In this document: one piece after another, positions 52,290 to 63,952 of the stretch
Layout: the number at the start of each line of letters is the position of its first letter
Position numbering within the stretch: position 1 is the stretch's first letter
Origin: Dugong dugon
Lineage: Eukaryota; Chordata; Mammalia; Sirenia; Dugongidae
Direction: 5' to 3'
Assembly: GCA_030035585.1 (NCBI GenBank)
Contig: CM057480.1
Coordinates: forward strand, 2,091,001-2,155,000
Length of the DNA: 64,000 nt
The notes under the pieces: generated by a model
Database searches by the model: none
What the model was told of the DNA's origin: nothing
What the model saw: the letters and a program-made list of their open reading frames with translations, nothing else
Position numbers and translations under genes: made by a program

Positions 52290-52800
52290 ATCCTCCCCCT
52301 CCCTTACCAGAGTGCTCCCTCTATCCTCCACAGCCCCTCCTTCCCCAGATGTCCCCTCTCTCCCCTGGAGAACTCCCTCCCACTCCCTACCATGACCTCA
52401 CCCCGGTGTTGTCCCCTTCCTCCTGGAAGCCCCCTTCTCTCCCTGATACCCTCTTTTTCCCCTGGGGTACCCCTTCTCTCCCCAGGGTGCCCCCTTACTC
52501 CTGAAGACACACCCTCCCTCCCCTGGGAACCCCCCTTTCCTCCCTGTGCCCCCCTACTCCTGAAGACACACCCTCCCTCCCCTGGACACCCCCTCTTTGC
52601 TCCCTGGGCCCATGGCTCCCCCAGACGCACCCTCCCTCCCCTGGGCACCTCCTCTTTCCTCCCTGTGCCCACTGCTCCCCTAGGTGCACCCTCCCTTCCC
52701 CCTGCCCCTTCTCTCCACCGGCACCCCCTCCCTCCCAGGTGCCCCTCGTCCCCCTCTTTCTCCTCTTCCCCCTCAGGTGTGCCCTTCCTCCTCCTCAGGT
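52290..52800. repeat. Pyrimidine-rich degenerate repeat (CTCCCCTGGGCACCCCC-like)
   Basis: Roughly 45-75 bp units of ACACACCCTCCCTCCCCTGG plus a variable tail. They account for the long proline/serine and glycine/arginine open frames on both strands here, which are not genes. Confidence 0.65.
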
Positions 52801-52869
52801 ACCTGCAAAGGGGCGGGTCCTGAGTTACTTTGTCCAACTTCCTGGAAAGAGGGAGGAGGGGCGCTATCT

Positions 52870-53300
52870 GCTCAGGTGGGAGTAAGGGGGCCTCGGGCCC
52901 CAGGCGCACGGACTCTGTAGGTGGACAAGATCCCCACCACGTCCACTTTGGTCCCCACGGGCCGGGCGTCAGGGCACAGCCTCCCTCCCCCATCAGCCCT
53001 CTCAATATGGGGCCGCCAGCGCCTCTCCAATTCTGCCCGCCCCTCTGCGCCCCCAAACCCTGCACCCCTGACTCGGAAGCCCCTTCTGGAGTCCGCAGCC
53101 CCTCCCTGCCCAGCTGTGCCCGCGCCCCCTTTGCCAGACCTACCTGCCGGCAAGCAAAGCGCTCGGTGCCTCTGGCAGCCCGCGGCGGCGCTGGGCCGGG
53201 CACTGCCCTCCCCCAGCCCAGCGGTAACTCAATGCCGGCTGGGCTCCCGCTCGCCCGCCCGCCCGAGGACACACCCCACGGCCCAGCGGCTGGGTTCTCC
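52870..53300 (-). promoter_or_regulatory. GC-rich block, possible distal VILL promoter or enhancer
   Basis: A short CpG-containing block (CCCGCGGCGGCGCTGG, CTCGCCCGCCCGCCCGAGG) lies 6 kb upstream of the VILL ATG exon. The VILL 5' UTR exon is missing from my model and could start here, but no splice link is visible. Confidence 0.25.
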
Positions 53301-54038
53301 ATCGGTTAGTCAGTCAACAAATACTGACCTAGCTGCCTGCGGTCAGCGCCCTCCCCACGCCTTGGCGGAGTGTCAGGCCTCCCTCGGCGACCAGAAGAGC
53401 CAGGGATGGAGGTCTGGGCTGGGCCACCCCGTGATTTCCCTTCTCTGGGAGCCTAGGGGGGCCCCTGACCCCTGGCCCCTGGATAGAGGCCTGGCTGGGC
53501 TCAGAAGGCCAGGCCACCCCAGCAAACTGGAGGAAGAACTGGGACCAAGGCTGGGGTGGGGACAGCTCCATGAGACCCGGTCACTGACAGAGGTGGAGGA
53601 AGGTGGCCAGGGCTCCCTCCAGGCATTTCTGCTGTCAAAGCCCCCTCCTCACCCCCTGCCTGGGCTCGTTGCCTGGCACAGCCTCCCCAGGGAGTCCTGA
53701 TACCCATTGTGGGAGAGGCTAGTCAGCACTGGCAGGAAAGACACCACTCCCATATCTTGGGGTGGGGAGGGTGCTGGCAATAGAGCCTTCCAGAGACTCC
53801 AGAATCAAAGGAGGAGACTACAGGCCTCCTTCCAGACACCGTGGGCTGCCCTTCAGCGACATACTGCCAAAGCCTGCCCGCTGGCCTCCAAGACCCTCAC
53901 CCCACAACACTCCCTGTCCCAGGGTCAGGGGACTCCAGGGAATCTGGGTCATAGTCTATGCTCATTAGGCCAACAGCCAGGGTGTGACTGTGGTTAGCAG
54001 ACCAAGGGAATGGATCGCTGTGCCTGAAGTGACGCTTG

Positions 54039-54752
54039 GGTTAGCCCTGCGTACACCACTTGTCTGCTGACGTGTGTGAGGGGACGCCTGTGTCACAGCA
54101 CACGGTTAGCCCTGCGTACACCACTTGTCTGCTGACGTGTGTGAGGGGACGCCTGTGTCACAGCACACGGTTAGCCCTGCGTACACCAGGCGTCTGCTGA
54201 CGTGTGTGAGGGGACGCCTGTGTCACAGCACACGGTTAGCCCTGCGTACACCACTTGTCTGCTGACGTGTGTGTGGGGACGCCTGTGTCACAGCACACGG
54301 TTAGCCCTGCGTACACCACTTGTCTGCTGACGTGTGTGAGGGGACGCCTGTGTCACAGCACACGGTTAGCCCTGCGTACACCACTTGTCTGCTGACGTGT
54401 GTGAGGGGACGCCTGTGTCACAGCACACGGTTAGCCCTGCGTACACCAGGCGTCTGCTGACGTGTGTGAGGGGACGCCTGTGTCACAGCACACGGTTAGC
54501 CCTGCGTACACCAGGCGTCTGCTGACGTGTGTGAGGGGACGCCTGTGTCACAGCACACGGTTAGCCCTGCGTACACCAGGCGTCTGCTGACGTGTGTGAG
54601 GGGACGCCTGTGTCACAGCACACGGTTAGCCCTGCGTACACCAGGCGTCTGCTGACGTGTGTGTGGGGACGCCTGTGTCACAGCACACGGTTAGCCCTGC
54701 GTACACCAGGCGTCTGCTGACGTGTATGTGAGGGGACGCCTGTGTCACACTG
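54039..54752. repeat. 65 bp minisatellite, 11 copies
   Basis: The unit starts GGTTAGCCCTGCGTACACCA and recurs at 54039, 54104, 54169, 54234, 54299, 54364, 54429, 54494, 54559, 54624 and 54689, exactly 65 bp apart. Two main variants occur (CACTTGTCTG and CAGGCGTCTG). Each copy carries GCTGACGTGTGTG. The last copy has a 2 bp insertion. The near identity between copies shows recent expansion or homogenisation. Confidence 0.98.
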
Positions 54753-54959
54753 CTCTGGTGTCCTCTCTGCCTCTGAAATGACAGTGTGTTCGGCTCTGAC
54801 TGTGCATACCCGTTTCCCAGTCCCCTCTTGTCCCTTCCTGTGTCCGGCACATTCTGTGAACTCTGCTCTCCCACTCCCTCATGTCAGCTTCTCTCCTTGG
54901 CCTACTCCAGCTGGTCTTTGCTCCCACCACTTCTAGAAAGGGCTCTTTCCGAGGTCAGC

Positions 54960-56345
54960 AATGCCCCTTTCTCGCCAAAGCTGTTGGTTTGTCCCACCCT
55001 CCCTCTCAGCAGCTGGGGACCCTGCAGACTCTTCCTTCCTCTTGAATCGCATTCTTTTCTAGGTTCCAGGACACCCCACACCCGAGTTTCTCCCCACCTC
55101 ACCAGCCACTCCTCTGTCCACCTTGGGGCCTCTGCGTGTCACTGGACACTGGGCTCAGGCCTCAGCTCCTACCTTTTCTATTATCCCTCGAAGCTCCAGC
55201 CCCAAGGCTGTAAATACCATTGAAATGCTAGGTCTCTACCAGCCTGGACTCCCCTCACCCCCATCTCCCTGATCTAACTGTCCAGTCACAGCTCTCCGGC
55301 ATCACTAACCTCACACCAGCATCCACGTCAGGCTCCGAATGTCTGCCCTCAGAGCCACCTCCTCCGAGCCTCAGGAAATGGCGCCGATAGCCAGCTGGTT
55401 GCTCGGGCCCCCAACCTGGGAGTTGACCTGGGCTCCTCTCTGTCCCTCACACCCCACGGTCAAGCCATCAGCCATGGGCTGTCCTGAACCTCGCCAGGCA
55501 TCTCTGGAGTCTTGCTGTGGTCTACAAACCAGCCTCTCTCCCCTTCAGCAGCACCAGCACGAGCCTCCCTGTGTGTGCGCCAGCTTCCCCGGCTCCCTTT
55601 GTCCACCCTCCCACAGTACCAGAGGGCTCTTATAACCGCAGTTCAGATCACTCCACTCCCTAACTCCAAACCTTCTAGTGGTTTCCTGTTAAAGCCAGAA
55701 TAAAGCCCCAAAGTGCCTCTCCGTCTGGCTGTGTCTCCTGTCACTCTGCTCCTTGCTCACCATGCTCTAGCTACAACTTTCTCTTTGTCCCTTGAAGACG
55801 CCAAGCTCATTCTAGTCTCCAGCCGTTTGCACACTGTGTCCTCTTCCTGGGAGCCTTGCCCTGCGTCCCCCATAACCAGCAAAAACTGGCTGCTGTCTAG
55901 TCAGTTCCGCTCACAGCAACCCCATGTGTCAGAGAAAACTCTGTGCTCCACAGAGTTTTTTTGTTTTCCTTTACCAGTTTATTCCATAGAATTTTTAATG
56001 GCCTATTTTTTGGCAGTAGATTGCCAGGGCTTTCTTCCGAGGTGCCTCTGGGTGGACTTGAACCACCAATCTTTAGGTTGGCTGCAGACCTCTTAACCAT
56101 TGGCAGCACCCACAGCTTCTCCTTTTCCATATTCAGGCTTCAACCAAAATGGCACCTCCCCCAAGAGGCCTTCCCCGGTCACTTTAGCTAAAGCAGTCCC
56201 CCTCCGCAGGGCTTGCCACTAGACATGGCTCCTTGTTTCCTGTCTGTATCCCCAGCAGGAAGCTGAGCCTCCATGGGCAGGGCCTTGCTCACGGGTGTAT
56301 CTCCGTGGATAGAAGGGTGCCTGGTTCACAGTGACTGCTTCATAA
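54960..56345 (+). mobile_element. L2 LINE, interrupted by an AfroSINE
   Basis: L2 phrases in order: TGGGAGTTGACCTGGGCTCC, CAGATCACTCCACTCCCTAA, CTTCTAGTGGTTTCCTGTTA, CTTGAAGACGCCAAGCTCAT, then after the AfroSINE CCAAGAGGCCTTCCCCGGTC and a worn 3' end near 56340. The frames are broken. Confidence 0.7.
55881..56108 (-). mobile_element. AfroSINE-family copy nested in L2
   Basis: Reversed copy of the TTTTTGGCAGTAGATTGCCA subfamily, with GGTGGACTTGAACCACCAAT and a truncated head. Confidence 0.85.
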
Positions 56346-56429
56346 ACGTGCTGACATGCGCCTCTGGCCTGTGCATGACCCACTGTGGGGGTCTGTGCTG
56401 TCCCCAGGCTCTGTCCTGAGCCAGGGCTG

Positions 56430-56590
56430 GAGTGGATTACAGCAGTGACCTGAGTCAGGTTCCCACCCCAACTCCACTCTCACTGGCTGTGTAACTTTGG
56501 GGACACCTCTCAGGCTCTCTGAGCTGGCGTTTCCTTCTCTGAAAGGTGGGGGTTGACCCCGCTCACCTCAGCAGCTTTGTGAGGGGCACA
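56430..56590 (+). mobile_element. MIR SINE fragment
   Basis: Worn MIR phrases CAACTCCACTCTCACTGGCT and GTAACTTTGGGGACACCTCTC. 56600-56950 shows only a GA-rich tract and a short duplicated TTTCACAGAGAGGGGAAACTG motif. Confidence 0.45.
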
Positions 56591-56949
56591 AGGATCTAAG
56601 AACCCTTCCCTCAGAATTCTCCGGGTCCCTGGGGCCCAGAGGACCTGCGGGGGGAGGGGGGGAGGGGGCAGACCTGCCCCACCCTGTGGTCCTGTGATCC
56701 CATGGCCAGGAGAGATAGCAGGCGGGGCCCTAGGGCCTGGCTTGGGGCCAATGTAAGCAGCACTGCTTTGTGTCCGAGACAATGTCCAGCTCATGGCTAT
56801 CAAGTCCATTTCACAGAGAGGGGAAACTGAAGCCCGGCTATCACGTCTGTTTCACAGAGAGGGGAAACTGAGGCCCAAGGCAGCAATTGCAGGCAGCCAG
56901 GAAGCGGGTTTCTGCTCTCCCACCTTCACCTGCCGGAGGATCTAGAGAC

Positions 56950-57800
56950 CCCCTGTTTGAGGAGGGCTGCGGAGGTCAGTCGGCCCGAGCCTTATGGGCC
57001 TCGGCTAGCGCCACCCCGGCCGCGGCTCCCTTTTTTCACTGACCTCCTCCTTCCCCGGCCCGCAGTCCACCCCACAACCCCACCCCGCGGCTTCCCAGGC
57101 CTCTCCGCTGTTACACTGTTCCTTCCTTCCGGGCTTATCTGGACAGGATGGCCGGCCTGCTCCGTGTCAATATTGACAAAGGAGGCAGTGTGGTCCGGCG
57201 GTGGGTGGGACGGGCCCGGGAAGTCGACCCCGCCTACCCAGGCCCCGCCACTCAAACCACACCCCCAGAACCCGCCCCATCCAGCCTCGCCCCCCACCCC
57301 ACCCTCGGCCCCTCCCATTAAGCCACGCCCTCCCCAGACCCCCACCAAGGCCCCGCCTCTCCAGCCCCGCTCCAGACCCCCGTCTTTCAGCCCCGCCCCA
57401 CCCCCATCCAGGCCCCGCCCCTCAGACACGCCCTCCCCCCGGGCCACGCCCCAGGCACCTCTCCCCGGACCCCGGCTCCCTTGGCTTCTGTTCCGACGTT
57501 GGCGTCCAGGGTCCCTCCAGGCAGGTGCAGAACATGCCTCTTGTGGAGTCCGGATCCTGCAGGAAGGTGCGGGCCCCCAGGAGCTTGGGGGAGCAAGTGG
57601 GACCTGCCTGGCGGGGGCCTGGATCCCACTGCCTGACACCACCCTGGCCCGATGCCCCTGCGGAGAGCAGCCTCGAGTCCGCGTGGCCCAGATCCGGTCC
57701 TGCCCTGGCTGCAGGCAGCAGGAAGTGACAAGGTCACCTGGGCACCCACAACCCGGGAGCGACTCCCAGGGGGGCACAGCCCAGGGAACCGCTGACCAGG
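56950..57800. promoter_or_regulatory. CpG-rich block with CCCCGCCC repeats (orphan CpG island)
   Basis: A GC-rich, CpG-containing stretch with many GC-box-like CCCCGCCC motifs (57230-57480). No recognisable exon is present. Long open frames on both strands (56957-57841 plus, 56992-58020 minus) are proline/glycine/arginine-rich composition artefacts. It may be an enhancer or an upstream promoter of VILL. Confidence 0.45.
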
Positions 57801-58276
57801 AACTCGCCCTTCTATGCTGGCGTCCACGGGCCCCCACCTGATGGGCTGTGTTCGGGGTAGGGGTCCCAGGACTGGCCAAGGAAGAGTCCTTGCACCCTGC
57901 AAACCAGGTGTCCCTGCCTGGTGCACCTGCTGCTGGGTGTATGGCCCTGGCCAGCAACCCACCCACCCCAGCTTGGTCCAGGATGACCTCAGTGCTCCTG
58001 GGCCAGCCTGGCTCATTCATTCATTTCTGAGGGTGCAAGGCTCCCTTTGCTCCCAGTGGGCAGTGTGACCCAGTGCTCCAGTGTGAAATGGGGTATCCAC
58101 TCTGCTCCCCACTCCAGTGGTCAGCTTGACAGCAGGGTACAGTTAATTAGGCAGGCTCTCTCAGGCCCCCTCCTCACTCCTGCCTCAGGAAAGGCTCCTC
58201 TAGGCCCTGGATCCCAGTGTCCACATGGGGTTTTCTCCATACTTACTGGGTTCTCTGAATTTTCAGCAAAGAACAC

Positions 58277-58780
58277 TGTCGTGGATTGAATTGTGTCCTC
58301 CAAAAATATCTGTCAACTTGGATGGGTCATAATTCCAAGTATTGTATGACTGTCTACCATTTTATCATCTGATGTGATTTTCCTATGTGTTGCAAATTTC
58401 TATCACTATGATTAATAAAACGGATTAGCAGCAGTTATACTGATGAGATCTACAACATTAGTGTCTTAAACCAATCTCTTTTGAGATATAAAAGAGAAGC
58501 AAGCAGAGACACAGGGACCTCATACCACCAAGAAAGCAATGCTGGGAGCGGAGTACGTCCTTTGGACCTGAGGTTCCTGCGCTGAGATGCTCTGAGACCA
58601 AGGAAGACTGATGACAAGGACCTTCCTCCAGAGCTGACAGAGAGAGAAAGCCTTCCCCTGGAGCTGGTGCCCTGAATTCGGACTTCTAGCCTACTGGGTG
58701 GTGAGAGAATCAACTTCTCTCTGTTAGAAAGCCATCCACGTGTGATATTTCTGTTAGAGCAGCACTAGATGACTAAGACA
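58277..58780 (+). mobile_element. ERVL/MaLR-type solo LTR, complete
   Basis: 504 bp from TGTCGTGGATTGAATTGTGT to GCACTAGATGACTAAGACA, with TG and CA termini. It is close to the copy at 50835. No matching target duplication is visible. No viral genes. Confidence 0.82.
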
Positions 58781-58789
58781 GATGTACGA

Positions 58790-60000
58790 CTGATCTTTCA
58801 GGTAAAGCAACACCTCATTTCCCCAAAGCCCTCCCCACAGCTTTGCTGTACCTGGAGTTGGCCGGCCACACTTTCAGGAGACGTGCCTGTCCTCCATAGC
58901 TAGTCAGAACAAGCGTTCTCAGCCCTGGCTCGCCTTAGAGTTATCTGGGGCAGTTAGACTGCAGGTCTCCTCCTTCAGGGATTTGGATGTGCGTGGTTTG
59001 GCACAGAACCCAGGGAGCTGGAATTTTGAGTCCCCAGGTGATTCTAACCTGCAGCTAGAACAGAGAACCAGGGAACCAGCTGATGGGCCTGCAACGGAGG
59101 TCTGGGGTGCTACACTCCGGGCCTGCACGCCCCCACCCTGAGGGACTCAGGGTCCAGTCTGTCTCCCTGGGGGTCAGGCTGGTGGCCATGCCAGGCCTTG
59201 AGCAGCCTGTTAATTCACAGCCAGCCCCAGCATGGGGCGGGGTGGATTTGCCATGTAAGCACCCCAGGTTACTCAGGGGACTCTGCCACAGGCCCCCAGT
59301 GCACCCCTCACCCAACCAACATGTCATTCCCAGGCTGGCTGTTCCCAGCTGCTCCCTTCCCATCTCAGCTTCCTGCCAGTTCCTGGAATACAGACAGATG
59401 ACAGAAACATGGGGAGAGAAATCCTGGTACTCTCAGGTCCCAGCTAAGAAACCATTTAATAACATGCACCATCTACCATCTACCATCTGCACCTCCTTCC
59501 CACCTGCTCAGCATCTGTGGATACTCACTGGGACACTGAAGCTTCAGGGGCAGCTGCAGTTCTCAACCATTTGTCTGTTTGCTTGTACGCAAAGGTGTGA
59601 AGTAGTCGTGGGCACTGGGGCAATGCCAGTGAGGTTAAGAGGGGGGAAGGAGAGGGCAAGGGGGTAAAGAGGAGACAGACACAGCCCAGGAGCCCAGGCC
59701 GGGGGCAAGCCAGAGCTGCTGTCAGTGGCTGTACCTAGGGAATGGCACAGGCTGGCTGTGGGGTGCTTGGGGTTTTGTCCGGGTGTAAAGATTAGGTCTC
59801 CTGGGCTGATGCACACACTCTCCTGTATTGTTCTGGATGAATCTATATGCCCGACAGAAGCCCGTGACCCCTTGATAAGACAGGGTAGAGATCACAGAGC
59901 TTTATCTTGCTGGCCTGTTTTCTCATCCACAAAACGGGGATAAGACCCATCTGCTGGCAGCACTGACACTGGTGTTCGCTAGTGAATTACGCATGATTAT
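58790..60000. other. Intergenic stretch with no recognised feature
   Basis: I see no exon, RNA gene or clear repeat between the LTR and the AfroSINE at 60001. Short open frames on both strands have no recognisable motif. Confidence 0.5.
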
Positions 60001-60158
60001 GGAGACTCAGACGCAGCAGTTAAGAGCACGGCTGCTCACCAAAAGGTCGGCAGTTTGAATCCACCAGCTGCTCCCTGGAAACCCTATGGGGCAGTTCTAC
60101 CTGTCTATGGGGTTGTTATGAGTCAGAACCGGCTGGATGGCAATGGGTTTTTCGGTTT
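60001..60158 (+). mobile_element. AfroSINE copy, forward
   Basis: Forward copy with a diverged head (GGAGACTCAGACGCAGCAG), a B-box-like GGCAGTTTGAATCC and a GGATGGCAATGGGTTTTTCG tail. Confidence 0.9.
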
Positions 60159-60449
60159 ATGAAGAATCCGAGTCCTGAGAGGGTGGGGCCTGCCCAGGGC
60201 CCTTCCAGGAGTCCCCAGCACGGGGGGACCTGCTGCTGCTGTCTGTGGAGAGGGAGCCCGGCTGTCCCAAGCCCTTTTAGGTGGCCAACAACTTGGGTAG
60301 ACTGGTTTTCCAGCTTCCCTCTTGGGTCAAGGCCTGAGGCTCCTGCAGCCCTGTTCCCAGAAGCTGGGGTGCCAGGAGACCCCAGGCCGTGCAGGGGAGA
60401 GAATGGGTGGGGAGAGGTGCTCCCACCCCAGAAGCAGTCGATCCACAGG

Positions 60450-63400
60450 CGAGCGCAGTTTCAAATGTTTATTTTTGGCAGAAAGGAAATCACCGCAAAC
60501 CTCGGGTGACAATACTCGCCCCCGGAAACGTGCACATTCCATACTTGGGATTCCCACGTAACACTGCACTGTTTACCACATTTAGATGTCCAGCTGAAAC
60601 CCGTGACTACCCAGACACCAGCAGCCCCACTGCCTGGGGGGGGCGTCTGTCTGCAGAGAAGCTCCCGGGAGAATGGAACAGGACAGACTCCACGAAAGTT
60701 ACAGAGAAACAGGAACAGAGGCAGCCAGCCCATTTTGCACAGGGAACTGCAAGCACTTCAGACCACTCCACTCTTCACGAACCCTGGCGTGCCAAGTGTC
60801 CCTCACAGCGCCTTTAAAAGCAGAGGCACAAACAATATGAGTGTTTGACCAGAGGGCTGTGTGGTTCTGGATTTTATTAGAAAGCCATCTCTTCAGTACA
60901 GGGCTGGAAAACGTCCTCAGGTTAGACGGACTTACAGACTTCTTTTTTACACGTGTTCAACTGCTGCAACCATGACAAATCGGTGTCATCAGGGCATCTG
61001 CGTGTCCTCAAAACGAGCTCATCAAAACTGCACCACGTCAAAGGAGCTTCCCACCAACCTGCAATAGGTAGTCTTCCCTTTTAGTGTACAAATGCGTCGT
61101 TTACAAACAGCGAATGGGTGAGACCGCAGACGGACATGTAGGATTCCAGAGCAAGGGAAGACAGAGGCCTCTGGAGGGCCTGGGCGCCTCCACTGAGGCC
61201 AGAAACTTCCAGCACATCATAGTGGGCCAGGCTCCAGAAGTCCAAGCTCTCCTGTCCCAGATCTTAATGTAAAACATACTCATCCAGGAGATGTATTTTA
61301 ACCTGGTACAGAAAGGCCCGTGGAAACTCAGTAGGTTAGACTTTCCTTTTGGCTAAAGAGTTGGGGGTTGTTTCGGTAACATGGGGAATATATGGCACAG
61401 AGAAAGAGCTAACAGGTTTCATTAAGTTTTAAAGCCCACAATTTAATAAAAGGTAATAATTAAAAACAATACCCGTATTTACCTTAAAAAAAACATAAAC
61501 CCCAAACATTCATCTCATTTCTTGGCCATATGTTAGGATTCTATTGCTTCATTTATATGTAGATGATTAAAAATATATATATATATATAGAGACAGATAT
61601 AGATACTTTGATTATGTACATAAAGCAAAACTAAGGGTTAAAATAAGAATGGAATTTTGGGGTGTGGTCAAATAAGGTACACAGATTCAAGAACCCTCGG
61701 AGGGTTTGCTGGGCCCCCCCCAAGAAATTCCATCTGTGGTGGCAGGAACCGGGCTCTGTCCCCAGCAGCTCTGCGCTGGGTTAGGGCAATGGTACTCTCG
61801 GGTTCAGGGCAGCCGGGTGAAGGGTCTGGCTCGAGCTCGCCAAGTGTCTTTGCTCCACCTGTCAGAAACGGAGCACAATTCCTAGGTTGCATTCCCCTGA
61901 AATATTCTAGAACTTCAGGCCTCTCTGCCCCCTATTCCCAACTAAGACCCTGTGATGCCAACGGAGAAGGGGGCACGGGAGAGGGTCTAGGCTCTCAACC
62001 AGGGCCCGTTTTTGTGTGGATTTTAACACATGACCGACACTTGACTGCAACATTCAAGACATGTAAGGCAGTGGGTTCACTGAACGACAGACCTTCCTAA
62101 TAAAGTTTTATGGCGTGTGCAGATCTGCCACCGAACCGTCATCTGTGGAAGTGCCCAGCCAGGGGCTGTTTCCATTTTCACCGGCGTGTGGATTACTGGG
62201 TTTGGAAAACTAGAACATCGGGGTACCTGGTGACCCCTGAATACTTCTGCTCTGAATGCCCAGCGGCCCACAGATCAGAGTTCTATCAGGAAGACATGGT
62301 TGGCAGCTGGCTTGGTTATTCTGTGAACGAAAGCGAAAAAGAAACTTTACTTTGACCCCAAATTCCCAGTCTTGTTGGTGACAGCCTCTCCCACCATCGC
62401 CGGCCGAGGACCAGCCCACAGAGAATGAAGGCGGTGGTGCTTACACAAAAGGGTTCTTTTGAATTATTAAAAAAAATACGTTACAGACTGTCTTGTCGTC
62501 CAACAAGGATCATGGCACTGCTTAAACACTTCACTGCGAAAGGCTGCAAAGGGGCCGGAGCACGGGGAGGTGAGTCTCACACCTGGCCGGGCCTGCTCAA
62601 CCCTCGGCTTAGAAACAGGCTGTGTTTCAAAGGAGAAGACCAAGAGACAAGACGTGGGCCACATCAGCTTCTCAAGAGACAATGGTTGGCTGATGTCGGC
62701 TGCCCTGTAAAATGAACGCCAGCCCGCGTGGCACTCTCGGCCCTTTGTCTTTCTGCCTTTCTGAATTCCCGCTGGCCGGGACCAGGAAGGAGCAACACGG
62801 CTGGTGCGGTCTGCAGTGGGACGCACACCTCTGTTCTGACCCTGTCCGAGTTTGCAGCTGAGCAGTGAGCATGTTCTGAGCATAGGCACAGTGGCAAAGA
62901 ACAGTGTAACAGCCGCTGGTCAATTCCATTTGGTGGCAGCTCGGTAGCAGCAAAGAAAATTCCCAAACAGCTCCATGTGTATCCGGCTTTTGGAAAGGAA
63001 AGGTTTAACAATCAACGAACAGGTTTTTTGTATTTTCTATCTAAGGATTTTAGGATTTCTTGCGACTGCTCTACCAAAAAACAGTAACGACCACAACATA
63101 AAAACAAAAAACACACAAGCATGGCAGTAGTGGGAAAGCAGAAGTGGCATGATGTCACTTTTCCAGGGGAAAAGGTGACCTCAAAACAAATTCGTCACTG
63201 TCAGAAATAATAATAATAATATAAAATATCTATTCTTTCCTAGAGTGTTGAGCCACATGGTTGCAGATACATTCCAGACTGGGTCGGAAATCAATGGAGA
63301 CAATGACATAGTCACAGAAAAAACTCCTCATCAGGAGCCCAACCCTGCAGCATGCCACAGGTCATCAGAGCAAAGCCACACCTGCTGGGGGACAGGCTTC

Positions 63401-63952
63401 TACAGCTCCCTCCCCTCCCTCGGCAACCCCCCTCCCCAATATCAGGTTCTAGAAAATTGTTATGTTTATCTTCTTTGTGCATCTAAGATAATAAAAGACT
63501 AAAAGATGTCTGGAAATATGTTGTGTAGAAAAATTAACTCTCAGCTTAAAATAACATTCAGAAAGGCACTTCATCCTGTAGGAAAGAGATTCTGAGTTGG
63601 GTCAGCAGCTCCGAGCTGGGATAGAAGGGGACAGGTGTCTGCTCGGAGGGATGATAGTTCAGAGGAAGTCTGATAGATATCAAGCTTTTTTTTTTTTTTT
63701 CCATTTTCTTCTTTTTGGTATGTTGTAAGAAAAGCAAATCCAGTAAAATGCATGTCCCTTTATGAAATTCATTAAAAGAGTTCTTTTTTAAAATAGTTGT
63801 TTCTGTTCTTTAAAAAAAAACAAAAGAAAAACCAACAGGTAGGCGTGGCCACGTTCAGCTCGTGGCCTGGAGCAGAGTGCCCTCCTTCTGCTCCGAGGAG
63901 CTGGGCCAGGCAGGTCCCCCGAGGGCACAGTTTGGGGGCGTGGAGGCCGGGG
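60450..63952 (-). other. CTDSPL: CTDSPL 3' UTR, about 3.5 kb
   Basis: This run lies between the CTDSPL stop codon and an AATAAA on the minus strand (60468-60473). A second AATAAA at 60873-60878 could give a slightly shorter form. The stretch is AT-richer than the rest of the window, has no AfroSINE or LTR, and carries (TA)n at 61569-61588. The lack of repeats over 3.5 kb fits a selected UTR. The open frames on both strands within it are not genes. Confidence 0.8.
60468..60473 (-). promoter_or_regulatory. CTDSPL: CTDSPL distal poly(A) signal AATAAA
   Basis: Canonical hexamer on the minus strand at the end of the repeat-free block. Cleavage is expected near 60445-60458. Confidence 0.7.

Noticed and set aside
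52304-53302. 332-codon minus-strand Gly/Arg/Glu-rich frame
   Set aside because: Mirrors a degenerate pyrimidine-rich repeat and a GC-rich block. No domain seen.
54039-54752. Possible CRISPR array or tRNA cluster in the regular 65 bp units
   Set aside because: The whole 65 bp is repeated with no unique spacer, and no tRNA fold or A/B box is seen. It is a minisatellite.
56957-58020. 294- and 342-codon frames on opposite strands
   Set aside because: Same stretch open on both strands, Pro/Gly/Arg-rich, in a GC-rich block. No homology recognised.
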